Origin: Enterococcus rotai | Lineage (GTDB): Bacteria > Bacillota > Bacilli > Lactobacillales > Enterococcaceae | Length of the DNA stretch: 64,000 bases | Direction: 5' to 3' | NCBI RefSeq assembly: GCF_001465345.1 | Contig: NZ_CP013655.1 | Span: forward strand, 2,032,102 to 2,096,101 | Shown: in pieces, positions 35,989-44,272 of the stretch | How the letters are laid out: each line of letters starts with the position of its first letter | How positions within the stretch are numbered: position 1 is the stretch's first letter | The notes under the pieces: model-generated | What the model saw: only the letters and a program-made list of their open reading frames with translations | What the model was told of the DNA's origin: nothing | The model's database searches: none | Position numbers and translations under genes: made by a program

Positions 35989-36879
35989 ATGATGTCTTTT
36001 CAACTTAGTCAATTATTTGATTTGAATTATTGGCGGCAATTGATCTCATCAGATTTCTTGTCGCGTGATTATATCATCAATATTATAGATATTCTGGTAG
36101 TCTGGTATCTCGTCTACAAATTGATCATGCTCGTCAGAGGAACAAAAGCCGTCCAGTTATTAAAAGGGGTCGCTGTTTTTATTGTGATTCGAATACTGAG
36201 CGAAATTATTGGACTGCATACATTGTCCTGGCTGATGAACCAAGTGATTATGTATGGTGTGATTGCCGCAGTCGTGATTTTCCAACCAGAAGTTCGGCGA
36301 GGCTTAGAGCATCTGGGGAGAAGTTCCTTTTTCCGTACGAGTAGATCTGAACAACAGGAAGATGAAAAAATGATTCTTGCCTTTGATAAAGCAATTCAGT
36401 ATATGTCTAAACGGAAAATTGGTGCGCTGATCACAGTAGAAAGAAATACTGGTTTGGATGAATATATTGAAACAGGTATCTCTTTAGATGCCGACATTAC
36501 TGGAGAACTGCTAATTAATATTTTTATTCCCAATACGCCATTACATGACGGTGCAGTAATTGTTAAACAAGGGAAAATCGCTGTAGCCAGTGCGTATCTG
36601 CCTTTATCAGAAAGCAATCTGATTCCAAAAGAATTCGGTACTCGACATAGAGCAGCTGTGGGTATCAGTGAAGTTAGTGATGCCGTGACGATTATTGTTT
36701 CAGAAGAAACCGGTGATGTCAGCCTGACATTGAATAATGATCTGATTCCTCGATTAACACAAGAAGAATATCTGAAAATTCTTAGAGCTGAATTAGTTCC
36801 AAAAGAAGAACGTAAAGATAAAAAGAATCTTTTGCAGCACTTTATTGAAGGTGTGTCGAAAGGGGCGAAAAAGAAATGA
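35989..36879 (+). CDS. cdaA: Diadenylate cyclase CdaA (c-di-AMP synthase)
   Basis: The protein of about 296 residues has three N-terminal membrane helices (about 20-100) and a cytoplasmic DAC domain with the catalytic DGA in LHDGAVIVKQGK and RHR in GTRHRAAVGIS. It makes c-di-AMP from two ATP. Start: two adjacent ATGs (35989, 35992) follow GAGAAGTGAGG; an upstream GTG lies within that site. An extended -10 (TGGTATACT near 35947) suggests a promoter. The stop overlaps the next gene by 4 bases. In this cdaA-cdaR-glmM order the other two proteins tune cyclase activity. Confidence 0.95.
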   Translation: MMSFQLSQLFDLNYWRQLISSDFLSRDYIINIIDILVVWYLVYKLIMLVRGTKAVQLLKGVAVFIVIRILSEIIGLHTLSWLMNQVIMYGVIAAVVIFQPEVRRGLEHLGRSSFFRTSRSEQQEDEKMILAFDKAIQYMSKRKIGALITVERNTGLDEYIETGISLDADITGELLINIFIPNTPLHDGAVIVKQGKIAVASAYLPLSESNLIPKEFGTRHRAAVGISEVSDAVTIIVSEETGDVSLTLNNDLIPRLTQEEYLKILRAELVPKEERKDKKNLLQHFIEGVSKGAKKK

Positions 36880-38027
36880 AAAAGCCCTACCAAAGCAATT
36901 GGTTCTCAGGAGTATTAGCACTACTTTTTGCATTATTATTATTTTTTAATGCTAATGCATCAGGAAATATAGGCAATATGACTAGCGTAAGCCAAGTTTA
37001 TGATGAAATGTTGTATAATATTCCTGTTCAATTAGAGTATGATAAAGATAAATATTTTGTATCGGGTTATGAAGAAACAGTCAATGTGCATTTAAGCAGT
37101 TTGAATCGAATTCAATTAGATTTAGAATCGAATGAAGATACAAGGAATTTTCAAGTAGTTGCTGATTTGACTGAAACACCACTTGGAACCTCAGAAATTC
37201 AGCTACGAGTCAAAGGATTGAGTACAGCTGTGACGGCCGAACTTGAAACGAAAACAATAACCGTGACAAAGGAGAAAAAAGTAACGAAATCTTTTGATGT
37301 AGAAGCACAACTGCCTGAATCTATTGAGGCAGAAGGCTACAAAGTAGATGAAATTGCTGTAAGTCCTAAAAAAGTGGAAATCACAACTGGAGAAGATACT
37401 GCAAAAGCAATTTCACGTGTGATTGCTCCACTATCAAATATAAAACAATCTGCTGATACTATTAAACAAACGGTCAACGTTCAAGCGATTGATAGTAAAG
37501 GACAAGTATTAAGTATTGAAAACCCAGCACCACAAGTAAAAGTCGTCGTTGGTTTAACAATGCCTTCAAAAGAAGTTGGGTTGACAATCAGTCCAACTGG
37601 CTCACCACCTTCTGGGGTCGAGCATTATACATTTAATCTTTCGGAGCAAAAAGTTGAAATTAGAGGAACTAAATCAGTTCTTGATGCAATGGATACAATT
37701 GAACTACCTGTTGATGTGAGCAACATAAAATCATCAACCAAACAAAAAATAAAAATCCCAACAAATGCAGATTATATTGTTTCACCTGAGGAAATAGAAG
37801 TGACGATCAATCCAGTCTTTACAGGAACGAATACAAGTTTTTCTGAAACTAGAGGACAAAGTACAACAACATCGTATTCCAGTCAAGCAATACCAACACC
37901 GTTGCCCTCTTCTAGTGAAGAACCAACAAGTTCCTCTAGTACATCAAGCTCGTCAAGTACATCTAGCGCTGAAAGTAGTGCCGAGGATGAAATAGGAAAT
38001 GGGAGTAGTTCAGTTCCTGCAAATTAA
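36876..38027 (+). CDS. cdaR: CdaR/YbbR-domain regulator of CdaA
   Basis: The 383-residue protein has one N-terminal membrane helix (about 8-25) and an extracytoplasmic part made of YbbR repeats (about 40-320), with recurring patterns such as VNVHLSSLNRIQLD and VEIRGTKSVLDAMDTIELPV. A Ser/Thr-rich low-complexity tail (about 325-383) ends in a short acidic stretch. CdaR binds and regulates CdaA from outside the cell membrane. Translation is coupled to cdaA through an ATGA overlap. The Ser tail is encoded by TCAAGC/TCTAGT-type repeats and could vary in length between strains. Confidence 0.92.
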   Translation: MKKPYQSNWFSGVLALLFALLLFFNANASGNIGNMTSVSQVYDEMLYNIPVQLEYDKDKYFVSGYEETVNVHLSSLNRIQLDLESNEDTRNFQVVADLTETPLGTSEIQLRVKGLSTAVTAELETKTITVTKEKKVTKSFDVEAQLPESIEAEGYKVDEIAVSPKKVEITTGEDTAKAISRVIAPLSNIKQSADTIKQTVNVQAIDSKGQVLSIENPAPQVKVVVGLTMPSKEVGLTISPTGSPPSGVEHYTFNLSEQKVEIRGTKSVLDAMDTIELPVDVSNIKSSTKQKIKIPTNADYIVSPEEIEVTINPVFTGTNTSFSETRGQSTTTSYSSQAIPTPLPSSSEEPTSSSSTSSSSSTSSAESSAEDEIGNGSSSVPAN

Positions 38028-38115
38028 GTTTATTGACTAAGAAAATCAATTATTCAAACCATTTCAATACATAAGAATAGTTGAAGCTATCTTAGTAAGT
38101 AGAAGGAGAGTTATA

Positions 38116-39471
38116 ATGGGTAAATATTTTGGAACAGATGGTGTTAGAGGCATTGCCAATAAAGAATTAACACCAGAATTAGCATTTAAATTAGGCCGCT
38201 TTGGCGGATATGTTTTAAGTCAGCATGAAGATTCAACTCGCCGACCAAGAGTATTGGTCGGGCGTGATACACGGATTTCAGGGCAATTATTAGAACAGGC
38301 TTTAATTTCAGGATTGTTATCTGTTGGGATCGAAGTGTTCCAATTAGGGGTAATCTCAACGCCAGGTGTAGCTTATTTAACGAGACTGCAAAAAGCATCA
38401 GCAGGTGTTATGATCTCAGCTTCTCATAATCCAGCAGAAGATAATGGCATCAAGTTTTTCGGTTCAGATGGGTTTAAATTGGTGGATGATCAAGAGCTTG
38501 AAATCGAAGCATTATTAGATGCCGAGGAAGATAACTTACCGCGACCTTCAGCAGAAGGTTTGGGAACACTGGATGAATTTCCAGAAGGGCTGCTAAAATA
38601 TTCGCAGTTTCTAGTTCAGACAATTCCAGATGACTTGGCTGGCTTAACAGTTTGTATCGATGCAGCAAATGGTGCAACGGCAACGTCTGTTAATCGTTTA
38701 TTCGCAGATTTGGAAACTGATTTTTACACGATGGGGACAAGTCCAAATGGTTTAAATATCAATGACGGAGTAGGCTCTACACATCCTGAAACATTAGCGG
38801 AAATGGTTGTTGAAAAAGGGGCAGACGTTGGTTTGGCTTTTGATGGCGATGGTGATCGAATCATTGCAGTTGATGAATTAGGTAATATTGTTGATGGCGA
38901 CAAGATCATGTTTATTTGTGCGAAGTATCTTGCTGAAAAGAACCGCTTGAAAAAAGATACGATCGTTACAACTGTCATGAGTAATTTAGGCTTCCATAAA
39001 GCTGTTGAAGCTGCTGGAATGAAAGATGTGATTACTCAAGTTGGTGATCGTTATGTTGTTGAAGAGATGCGTAAAAATGACTATAATTTTGGTGGAGAGC
39101 AATCAGGTCATATGATTTTTCTTGACTACAATACAACCGGGGATGGTATGCTTTCAGGGATTCAATTGTTAAATGTAATGAAACAAACTGGTAAAAAACT
39201 ATCAGAGCTTGCTTCTGAGGTAACTGTTTACCCACAAAAACTAGTGAATATCAGAGTAACAGATAAACATGGTGCGATGGATGTACCAGCAATCAAAGAA
39301 ATCGTTGAATTGATGGAAACAGAAATGAATGGCGATGGTCGTATTTTAGTTCGTCCTTCTGGGACTGAGCCGTTATTACGCGTGATGGCTGAAGCACCAA
39401 CGCAAGAAAAAGTTGATTATTATGTGGATAAAATCGCTGCTGTTGTAAGAACAGAAATTGGCGTAGACTAA
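38116..39471 (+). CDS. glmM: Phosphoglucosamine mutase GlmM
   Basis: The 451-residue protein has [12 protein letters not shown], the phosphoserine loop [12 protein letters not shown] (Ser near residue 101), the metal loop DGDGDR and the sugar-phosphate loop [12 protein letters not shown]. It converts glucosamine-6-phosphate to glucosamine-1-phosphate for UDP-GlcNAc and binds CdaA. AAGGAGAG precedes the ATG, 88 bases after cdaR. The substrate comes from GlmS, encoded 5 kb downstream. Confidence 0.97.
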   Translation: MGKYFGTDGVRGIANKELTPELAFKLGRFGGYVLSQHEDSTRRPRVLVGRDTRISGQLLEQALISGLLSVGIEVFQLGVISTPGVAYLTRLQKASAGVMISASHNPAEDNGIKFFGSDGFKLVDDQELEIEALLDAEEDNLPRPSAEGLGTLDEFPEGLLKYSQFLVQTIPDDLAGLTVCIDAANGATATSVNRLFADLETDFYTMGTSPNGLNINDGVGSTHPETLAEMVVEKGADVGLAFDGDGDRIIAVDELGNIVDGDKIMFICAKYLAEKNRLKKDTIVTTVMSNLGFHKAVEAAGMKDVITQVGDRYVVEEMRKNDYNFGGEQSGHMIFLDYNTTGDGMLSGIQLLNVMKQTGKKLSELASEVTVYPQKLVNIRVTDKHGAMDVPAIKEIVELMETEMNGDGRILVRPSGTEPLLRVMAEAPTQEKVDYYVDKIAAVVRTEIGVD

Positions 39472-39484
39472 TCAATATTTATGG

Positions 39485-39542
39485 AGATAGGCTAAGATAT
39501 GGCTCATAGAGTGATACCTTGGCCTATCTTATTTGTTTTTTT
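39485..39542 (+). terminator. Terminator of cdaA-cdaR-glmM
   Basis: The long stem begins AGATAGGCTAAG and closes with CTTGGCCTATCT (one G-T pair), with a loose inner loop, and is followed by ATTTG and a T7 run. Confidence 0.8.
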
Positions 39543-39592
39543 GGAAAAACGAATAATAATGGATTTATTTTAGTGAACGTTCGATAACCTTA

Positions 39593-39621
39593 TTGACAGA
39601 ATAAATAGAAAAAGGTACTAT
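39593..39621 (+). promoter_or_regulatory. Promoter of the SAM-hydrolase/ECF group
   Basis: TTGACA at 39593-39598 and TACTAT at 39616-39621 have a 17-base spacer. Confidence 0.75.
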
Positions 39622-39626
39622 GTTTG

Positions 39627-39666
39627 AGAATTGATAAGAAAGATTCCTCTGCTTTCAATCAATTCT
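39627..39666 (+). promoter_or_regulatory. 5' leader stem-loop of unknown function
   Basis: AGAATTGAT pairs with ATCAATTCT, and GAAAG with CTTTC inside it, giving a 14-bp stem that starts almost at the predicted first base of the transcript. It matches no riboswitch I recognise and has no terminator T tract. It could be a regulatory or stabilising mRNA structure. Confidence 0.45.
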
Positions 39667-39714
39667 TTAAATAAAAAATTGAGGTATGAGACTACTCTAG
39701 AGAGGGGCAATTTA

Positions 39715-40572
39715 ATGGGGAATTATTTAGTATTACAAACAGATTTTGGACTTGGTGATGGAGCTGTCAGTGCAATGTATGGTGTTGCTCACATGGTAAG
39801 TGATGATATTACCATTGGTGATTTGACCCATGAGATCCCTCCTTATGATATTTGGGCGGCATCGTATCGTTTGTATCAAACGGTAAAATATTGGCCGCAG
39901 GAAACTGTTTTTGTATCTGTTGTTGATCCTGGTGTGGGCAGTACAAGACGAAGTATCGTAGCAAAAACTATTTCTGGACATTATATCATTACACCAGATA
40001 ATGGATCGTTAACTCATATCGCTCATTATCAAGGCATCAAAGAGATTCGGGCAATTGATGAAGTAACCAGTCGTTTGCCACATTCAGAAGAAAGCCACAC
40101 CTTTCACGGTAGAGATATTTATGCGTATAATGGGGCACGTTTAGCGAGTGGAGAAATTTCTTTTGAAGATCTAGGAAATACTGTTGCCAACGAATCTATC
40201 CAAGCATTGCCTTTGATTGAAGCCAAGCATAGCGAACATATCTTAGAAGGCAGTATTGATGTTTTAGATATTCGCTTCGGTTCTTTGTGGACAAATATTC
40301 CCTTAGCTTTTATGAAAGAAGAAAAAATCACTCATGATGATCAACTACAAGTTACGATTTATCATCAAGGTAAAAAAGTCTACCAAAACATTATGAAGTT
40401 TGCGAAATCTTTTGCAGATGTGAATATTGGGGAACCTTTAGTTTATGTTAACTCATTGGTCAATATTGGTGTGGCAGTCAATCAAGATTCATTTTCAAAA
40501 TTGTATCATATCGGAACGGGGACCGATTGGACTATCCAGTTAAGAAAAGCACCAAAAATTATTTTTGAATAG
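39715..40572 (+). CDS. SAM hydrolase (S-adenosyl-L-methionine hydroxide adenosyltransferase)
   Basis: The 285-residue protein belongs to the DUF62/chlorinase-fluorinase superfamily, with LQTDFGLGDGAVSAMYGV, GDLTHEIPPYDIW, VDPGVGSTRRSIVA and FHGRDIYA. Members with this signature use water and split SAM into adenosine and methionine; I see no halogenase loop. The start follows GAGAGGGG; an earlier frame start at 39631 overlaps the leader stem-loop. The next gene, an ECF substrate-binding component, starts 12 bases on, so the pair is probably a scavenging unit for a nucleoside or SAM-related compound. Confidence 0.88.
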   Translation: MGNYLVLQTDFGLGDGAVSAMYGVAHMVSDDITIGDLTHEIPPYDIWAASYRLYQTVKYWPQETVFVSVVDPGVGSTRRSIVAKTISGHYIITPDNGSLTHIAHYQGIKEIRAIDEVTSRLPHSEESHTFHGRDIYAYNGARLASGEISFEDLGNTVANESIQALPLIEAKHSEHILEGSIDVLDIRFGSLWTNIPLAFMKEEKITHDDQLQVTIYHQGKKVYQNIMKFAKSFADVNIGEPLVYVNSLVNIGVAVNQDSFSKLYHIGTGTDWTIQLRKAPKIIFE

Positions 40573-40584
40573 GAGTGGGGATAA

Positions 40585-41136
40585 ATGAAAAAAGATTTTT
40601 CAGTAAAAACAATCGTCGCAATTGGGATTGGATCAGCAGTATTTGTTATTTTAGGTCGTTTTGTCGTGATTCCAACTGGATTTCCTAATACAAACTTAGA
40701 AACGGCTTATCCATTCTTAGCATTGATTTCTGTTATTTTTGGACCTGTAGCAGGTGGCTTGATTGGGTTGATTGGTCATACATTAAAAGATTTTACAACA
40801 TATGGCAGTGCATGGTGGAGTTGGATCATCTGTTCTGGTATTATAGGAGTAATCTATGGTTTAGCTGGAAGAAAAATCGATCTTCAACATGGTGAATTCA
40901 ATAAAAAAGACATTATTTATTTTAATATTTATCAAGTAATTGGAAATGCAGTTGTTTGGGGACTGATTGCACCGACTTTAGATGTATTGATTTACAGTGA
41001 ACCAGCTAGCAAGGTCTACACGCAAGGTGTGATTGCTGTGGTCTTGAACATCATTGCTGTTGGAATCATTGGAACCTTACTGATGGCAGCTTATGCAGCA
41101 ACTCGCACAAAAAAAGGTAGTTTAACAAAAGATTGA
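40585..41136 (+). CDS. UPF0397-family ECF transporter S component
   Basis: The 183-residue protein has five or six membrane helices. [17 protein letters not shown], then [20 protein letters not shown], is the UPF0397 signature. S components bind the substrate and dock on an EcfA-EcfT module, which follows in the next two genes. The ligand is unknown; linkage to the SAM hydrolase suggests a nucleoside, SAM-derived or methionine-related compound. The ribosome binding site is GGAGTGGGG. A hairpin lies between this gene and the ATPase. Confidence 0.85.
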   Translation: MKKDFSVKTIVAIGIGSAVFVILGRFVVIPTGFPNTNLETAYPFLALISVIFGPVAGGLIGLIGHTLKDFTTYGSAWWSWIICSGIIGVIYGLAGRKIDLQHGEFNKKDIIYFNIYQVIGNAVVWGLIAPTLDVLIYSEPASKVYTQGVIAVVLNIIAVGIIGTLLMAAYAATRTKKGSLTKD

Positions 41137-41187
41137 TTATATAGTAAAATGAAATTAGCATAAATATAATTTCTGAAATAAAATTAA

Positions 41188-41242
41188 GGGCGAGAAAAAG
41201 CAAGCTTGATTTTTTAAGTTTAGTCCTTTTCTTGTCCTTTTT
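41188..41242 (+). terminator. Hairpin between S component and ECF ATPase genes
   Basis: GGGCGAGAAAA pairs with TTTTCTTGTCC through several G-T pairs, and is followed by five T. It could be a leaky terminator that sets lower expression of the EcfA-EcfT genes than of the S component. Confidence 0.55.
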
Positions 41243-41266
41243 ACATAGAATAAAGGAGCGGCATCG

Positions 41267-42976
41267 ATGAAAAAACCACTGATAATATTTGACGATTTTA
41301 CTTTTCAATATCATAGTCAGGCTGAACCAACATTACATAACATTGATCTAACGATTTATGAAGGGGAAAAAGTCCTCGTTGTTGGTCCAAGTGGCAGTGG
41401 CAAGTCAACTTTTGCTCAATGCATCAACGGCTTGATTCCCTATAGCTATGAAGGGAAAATAAGCGGATCTGTCAAAATCGGCGACAAAGACCTAGCCAAG
41501 ACTAGCTTATTTGATTTGTCATTTGATGTTGGAACAGTATTGCAAGATACAGATGGTCAATTTATCGGGTTAACAGTTGGAGAAGATGTTGCATTCGCTT
41601 TAGAAAATGATGGAGTTTCACAAATCAAGATGCATGAAGAAGTCAATCATTGGACTAAAATAGTCGGCTTAAATGACTTTTTGCATCATCGACCGCAAGA
41701 TTTATCTGGTGGTCAAAAGCAACGAGTATCAATGGCAGGTGTTTTGATTGATGAAGCACCAATTTTATTGTTTGATGAGCCGTTAGCAAATCTTGATCCT
41801 AAAGCAGGAAAAGAAACGATTGCTTTAATAGAAGAGATCCATCAAAAGACAAAAACGACTATTTTGATTATTGAACATCGCTTAGAAGATGTTTTGTATC
41901 GTTCGGTTGACCGTGTGATTGTTTTTAATGAGGGAAGAGTGGTGGCAGATTTACCAGCTGATGACTTATTAAAAACAGAGATTCTAACTGAACAAGGAAT
42001 TCGAGAGCCACTCTATATAACTGCAATGAAATATGCTGGTGTAGACTTAGAAACGGTTGAACAGCTGTCTAACATTGAAAAAGTTCAAGCACCAAATTTA
42101 AAAGAGCAAATGGAAAAATGGATGACCAAACAAACCAGATTTTCAGAGCAAAAAAACTTACCAGCATTATTAGAATTAGAAAAGGTGACGTACCAATATA
42201 ATCGAAATAATCAGTCTGTTTTAAACGAAGTTTCAGTTGCGTTTAATCGTGGAGAAATGCTTAGTATTGTTGGGAAAAATGGCGCTGGTAAATCTACCTT
42301 GAGTAAAGCTATTTGTGGATTTGTTACACCTCAATCAGGAAAAATGAGTTGGTTAGGTATCGATTTTACACTGTTTTCTATCAAAGAACGTGCGGATAAA
42401 ATTGGCTTTGTTATGCAAAATCCAAATCAGATGATTTCTAAGAAAATGATTTTTGAAGAGGTTGCTCTAGGGTTGACACTAAAAGGAGTCTCAGAAGCTG
42501 AAATTAATGAACGAGTTGAAAAAGTCTTGAAAATCTGTGGGCTACATTCATTTCGTCATTGGCCGATTTCGGCGCTGAGCTTTGGACAAAAAAAACGCGT
42601 TACGATTGCGGCGATTTTAGTTTTAGAACCTGAAATGATCATATTGGATGAGCCAACTGCAGGACAGGATTTTAAACATTATACTGAAATGATGACCTTT
42701 TTAGAAGAGCTGAATCAAATGGGGGTCACGATTGCAATGATTACTCACGACATGCATCTGATGTTGGAGTATACAGATCGAGCGTTGGTATTGTATGAGG
42801 GGAAAATTATCGCTGATACAACGCCAGTAAAGGTTTTAACGGATTCTGAGTTAGTAGAACGAGCTTCTTTAAAAGAAACAAGTTTGTTTACTTTTGCTCA
42901 ACATTTAGGGTTGGAGGATCCGTTTTTATTTACTGAAAACTTTATGACATATGATCAGGAGGTGCGTTTGAAATGA
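41267..42976 (+). CDS. ECF transporter ATPase with two fused ABC domains
   Basis: The 569-residue protein has two complete ABC domains. The first has GPSGSGKST near residue 43, LSGGQKQR and ILLFDEPLANLDP. The second has GKNGAGKST near 340, LSFGQKKR and MIILDEPTAGQD. The linker between them is about 60 residues. It powers an energy-coupling-factor vitamin or nucleoside transporter together with EcfT. AAAGGAG precedes the ATG, and the stop overlaps the EcfT start by 4 bases. Confidence 0.92.
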   Translation: MKKPLIIFDDFTFQYHSQAEPTLHNIDLTIYEGEKVLVVGPSGSGKSTFAQCINGLIPYSYEGKISGSVKIGDKDLAKTSLFDLSFDVGTVLQDTDGQFIGLTVGEDVAFALENDGVSQIKMHEEVNHWTKIVGLNDFLHHRPQDLSGGQKQRVSMAGVLIDEAPILLFDEPLANLDPKAGKETIALIEEIHQKTKTTILIIEHRLEDVLYRSVDRVIVFNEGRVVADLPADDLLKTEILTEQGIREPLYITAMKYAGVDLETVEQLSNIEKVQAPNLKEQMEKWMTKQTRFSEQKNLPALLELEKVTYQYNRNNQSVLNEVSVAFNRGEMLSIVGKNGAGKSTLSKAICGFVTPQSGKMSWLGIDFTLFSIKERADKIGFVMQNPNQMISKKMIFEEVALGLTLKGVSEAEINERVEKVLKICGLHSFRHWPISALSFGQKKRVTIAAILVLEPEMIILDEPTAGQDFKHYTEMMTFLEELNQMGVTIAMITHDMHLMLEYTDRALVLYEGKIIADTTPVKVLTDSELVERASLKETSLFTFAQHLGLEDPFLFTENFMTYDQEVRLK

Positions 42977-43806
42977 ATGGACATCAGATGTTAGGCTACA
43001 TTCCTGATAAGACAGTTATCCATAAGTTAAATGGGACAGCTAAACTGATTTTTCTGATTCTATTATCGATTGCTTGTATGACAACCTATGATACTCGGTT
43101 TTTGATAGGGATGACCTTATTTTCACTGATTTTATTTAAGCTATCCAATATCAAATGGCATCAGATTTCCTTTGTTGTAAAATTTATTTTTGTTTTTTCA
43201 TTACTAAATATTATTGCAGTTTACCTGTTTGCACCAGAATACGGAGTAGAATTATATCAGTCTAGAACGGTTATTTGGGAAGGGATTGGGCGATTTACCC
43301 TGACGCAAGAGCAATTATTTTATGAGTTCAATTTAGTTCTAAAATATTTTTGTACGATTCCGTTAGTCTTGATTTTTCTGTTAACAACGAACCCAAGTGA
43401 GTTTGCTTCTAGCTTAAATCGAATCGGGGTTAGTTATAAAATAAGTTATGCTGTAGCGTTAGCAATTCGTTACATTCCAGATATTCAAGAAGACTTTGTC
43501 AATATCTCTCTGGCCCAACAAGCTCGTGGTTTTGAAATGTCTAAAAAAGGCAAACTCACACAACGAATCAAAGGAACGGCTCAGATTGTTTTTCCTCTGA
43601 TCCTTTCAAGTCTAGATCGTATTGAGACGATCAGCACAGCAATGGAGTTGCGGCGCTTTGGTGAAGAGAAAAAAAGAACCTGGTATGCACAACAACCATT
43701 TCATGTTTCTGATTTTATCGTTATAGGGTTAGCTATTGTACTGACGATGGTCAGTTTTGCCTTATTCAAAGTAAATAGTGGGAGATTTTATAATCCGTTT
43801 AACTAA
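42973..43806 (+). CDS. ECF transporter transmembrane component EcfT
   Basis: The 277-residue protein has six to seven membrane segments. It has the two Ala-Arg-Gly-type coupling motifs, QQARGFEM near residue 185 and MELRRFGEEKK near 223, which contact the ATPases. Translation is coupled to the ATPase gene. It completes the S-A-A-T set, although the general housekeeping ecfA1-A2-T genes are expected elsewhere in the genome. A strong terminator follows. Confidence 0.9.
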   Translation: MNGHQMLGYIPDKTVIHKLNGTAKLIFLILLSIACMTTYDTRFLIGMTLFSLILFKLSNIKWHQISFVVKFIFVFSLLNIIAVYLFAPEYGVELYQSRTVIWEGIGRFTLTQEQLFYEFNLVLKYFCTIPLVLIFLLTTNPSEFASSLNRIGVSYKISYAVALAIRYIPDIQEDFVNISLAQQARGFEMSKKGKLTQRIKGTAQIVFPLILSSLDRIETISTAMELRRFGEEKKRTWYAQQPFHVSDFIVIGLAIVLTMVSFALFKVNSGRFYNPFN

Positions 43807-43814
43807 TATTTTTT

Positions 43815-43846
43815 AAGCTTACTAGTGTCATTAGTAAGCTTTTTTA
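43815..43846 (+). terminator. Terminator after EcfT
   Basis: A 10-bp stem (AAGCTTACTA/TAGTAAGCTT) with a 7-base loop is followed by a T run. Confidence 0.92.
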
Positions 43847-43890
43847 TTTCTTATTTCTGACTAGACCAATTTCCTTTTTAGATAAAAGTG

Positions 43891-43920
43891 TTGACAGATA
43901 TATTTGTTATATTGTATTAT
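43891..43920 (+). promoter_or_regulatory. glmS promoter
   Basis: TTGACA at 43891-43896 and TATTAT at 43915-43920 have an 18-base spacer. Transcription would start about 50 bases before the ribozyme cleavage site. Confidence 0.75.
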
Positions 43921-43968
43921 TAGTGCAGTTTCTATTTGATGTTTTGAAAAGGAGGATAGTTATACCAA

Positions 43969-44120
43969 TAATGGAATAGCGCCAGGCCTGATTCATCAGG
44001 TGACGAGGAGAGAGCTTATCGAAAGATTCGGCGGATGGCTCTAGGGACTGCACTCTACAAGTTGGACATAAAACATAATTGCAACGTTATAACAAAATGC
44101 CAACTACGCAGGATAGAAAC
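43969..44120 (+). ncRNA. glmS ribozyme (GlcN6P-activated self-cleaving riboswitch)
   Basis: The core is recognisable from AGCGCC at 43978-43983, GACGAGG after the P1 hairpin, CTTATCGAAAGATTCGGCGG and the closing GGCTCT. P3 (CTGC/GCAG) and P4 (AGTTGG/CCAACT) follow. Cleavage is expected between A43978 and G43979. Binding of glucosamine-6-phosphate causes cleavage and loss of glmS mRNA. From 44121 to the glmS start is AT-rich leader with no further structure that I can name. AGTAGG before the ATG is the ribosome binding site. Confidence 0.93.
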
Positions 44121-44272
44121 CAACAAGAAAAAAATCAAGAAAAGAGAATAGATGGATAAAAAAATAGAGAGTGGTTTTAACAGGAAACGGCTTAATACTT
44201 ATGTTTTATTCGTCAATTCCTTTTTTCTTGGTCAATGATTTAAGAAAATCAAGAAAGTAGGAAATAGATAAT

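Noticed and set aside
36396-36893. Long antisense open frame opposite cdaA (165 codons)
   Set aside because: It overlaps the conserved DAC domain, has no ribosome binding site and no family-like sequence; it is a frame shadow.
41064-41314. Minus-strand frame spanning the S component/ATPase gap (82 codons)
   Set aside because: It consists of reversed hairpin and coding sequence and has no convincing start.
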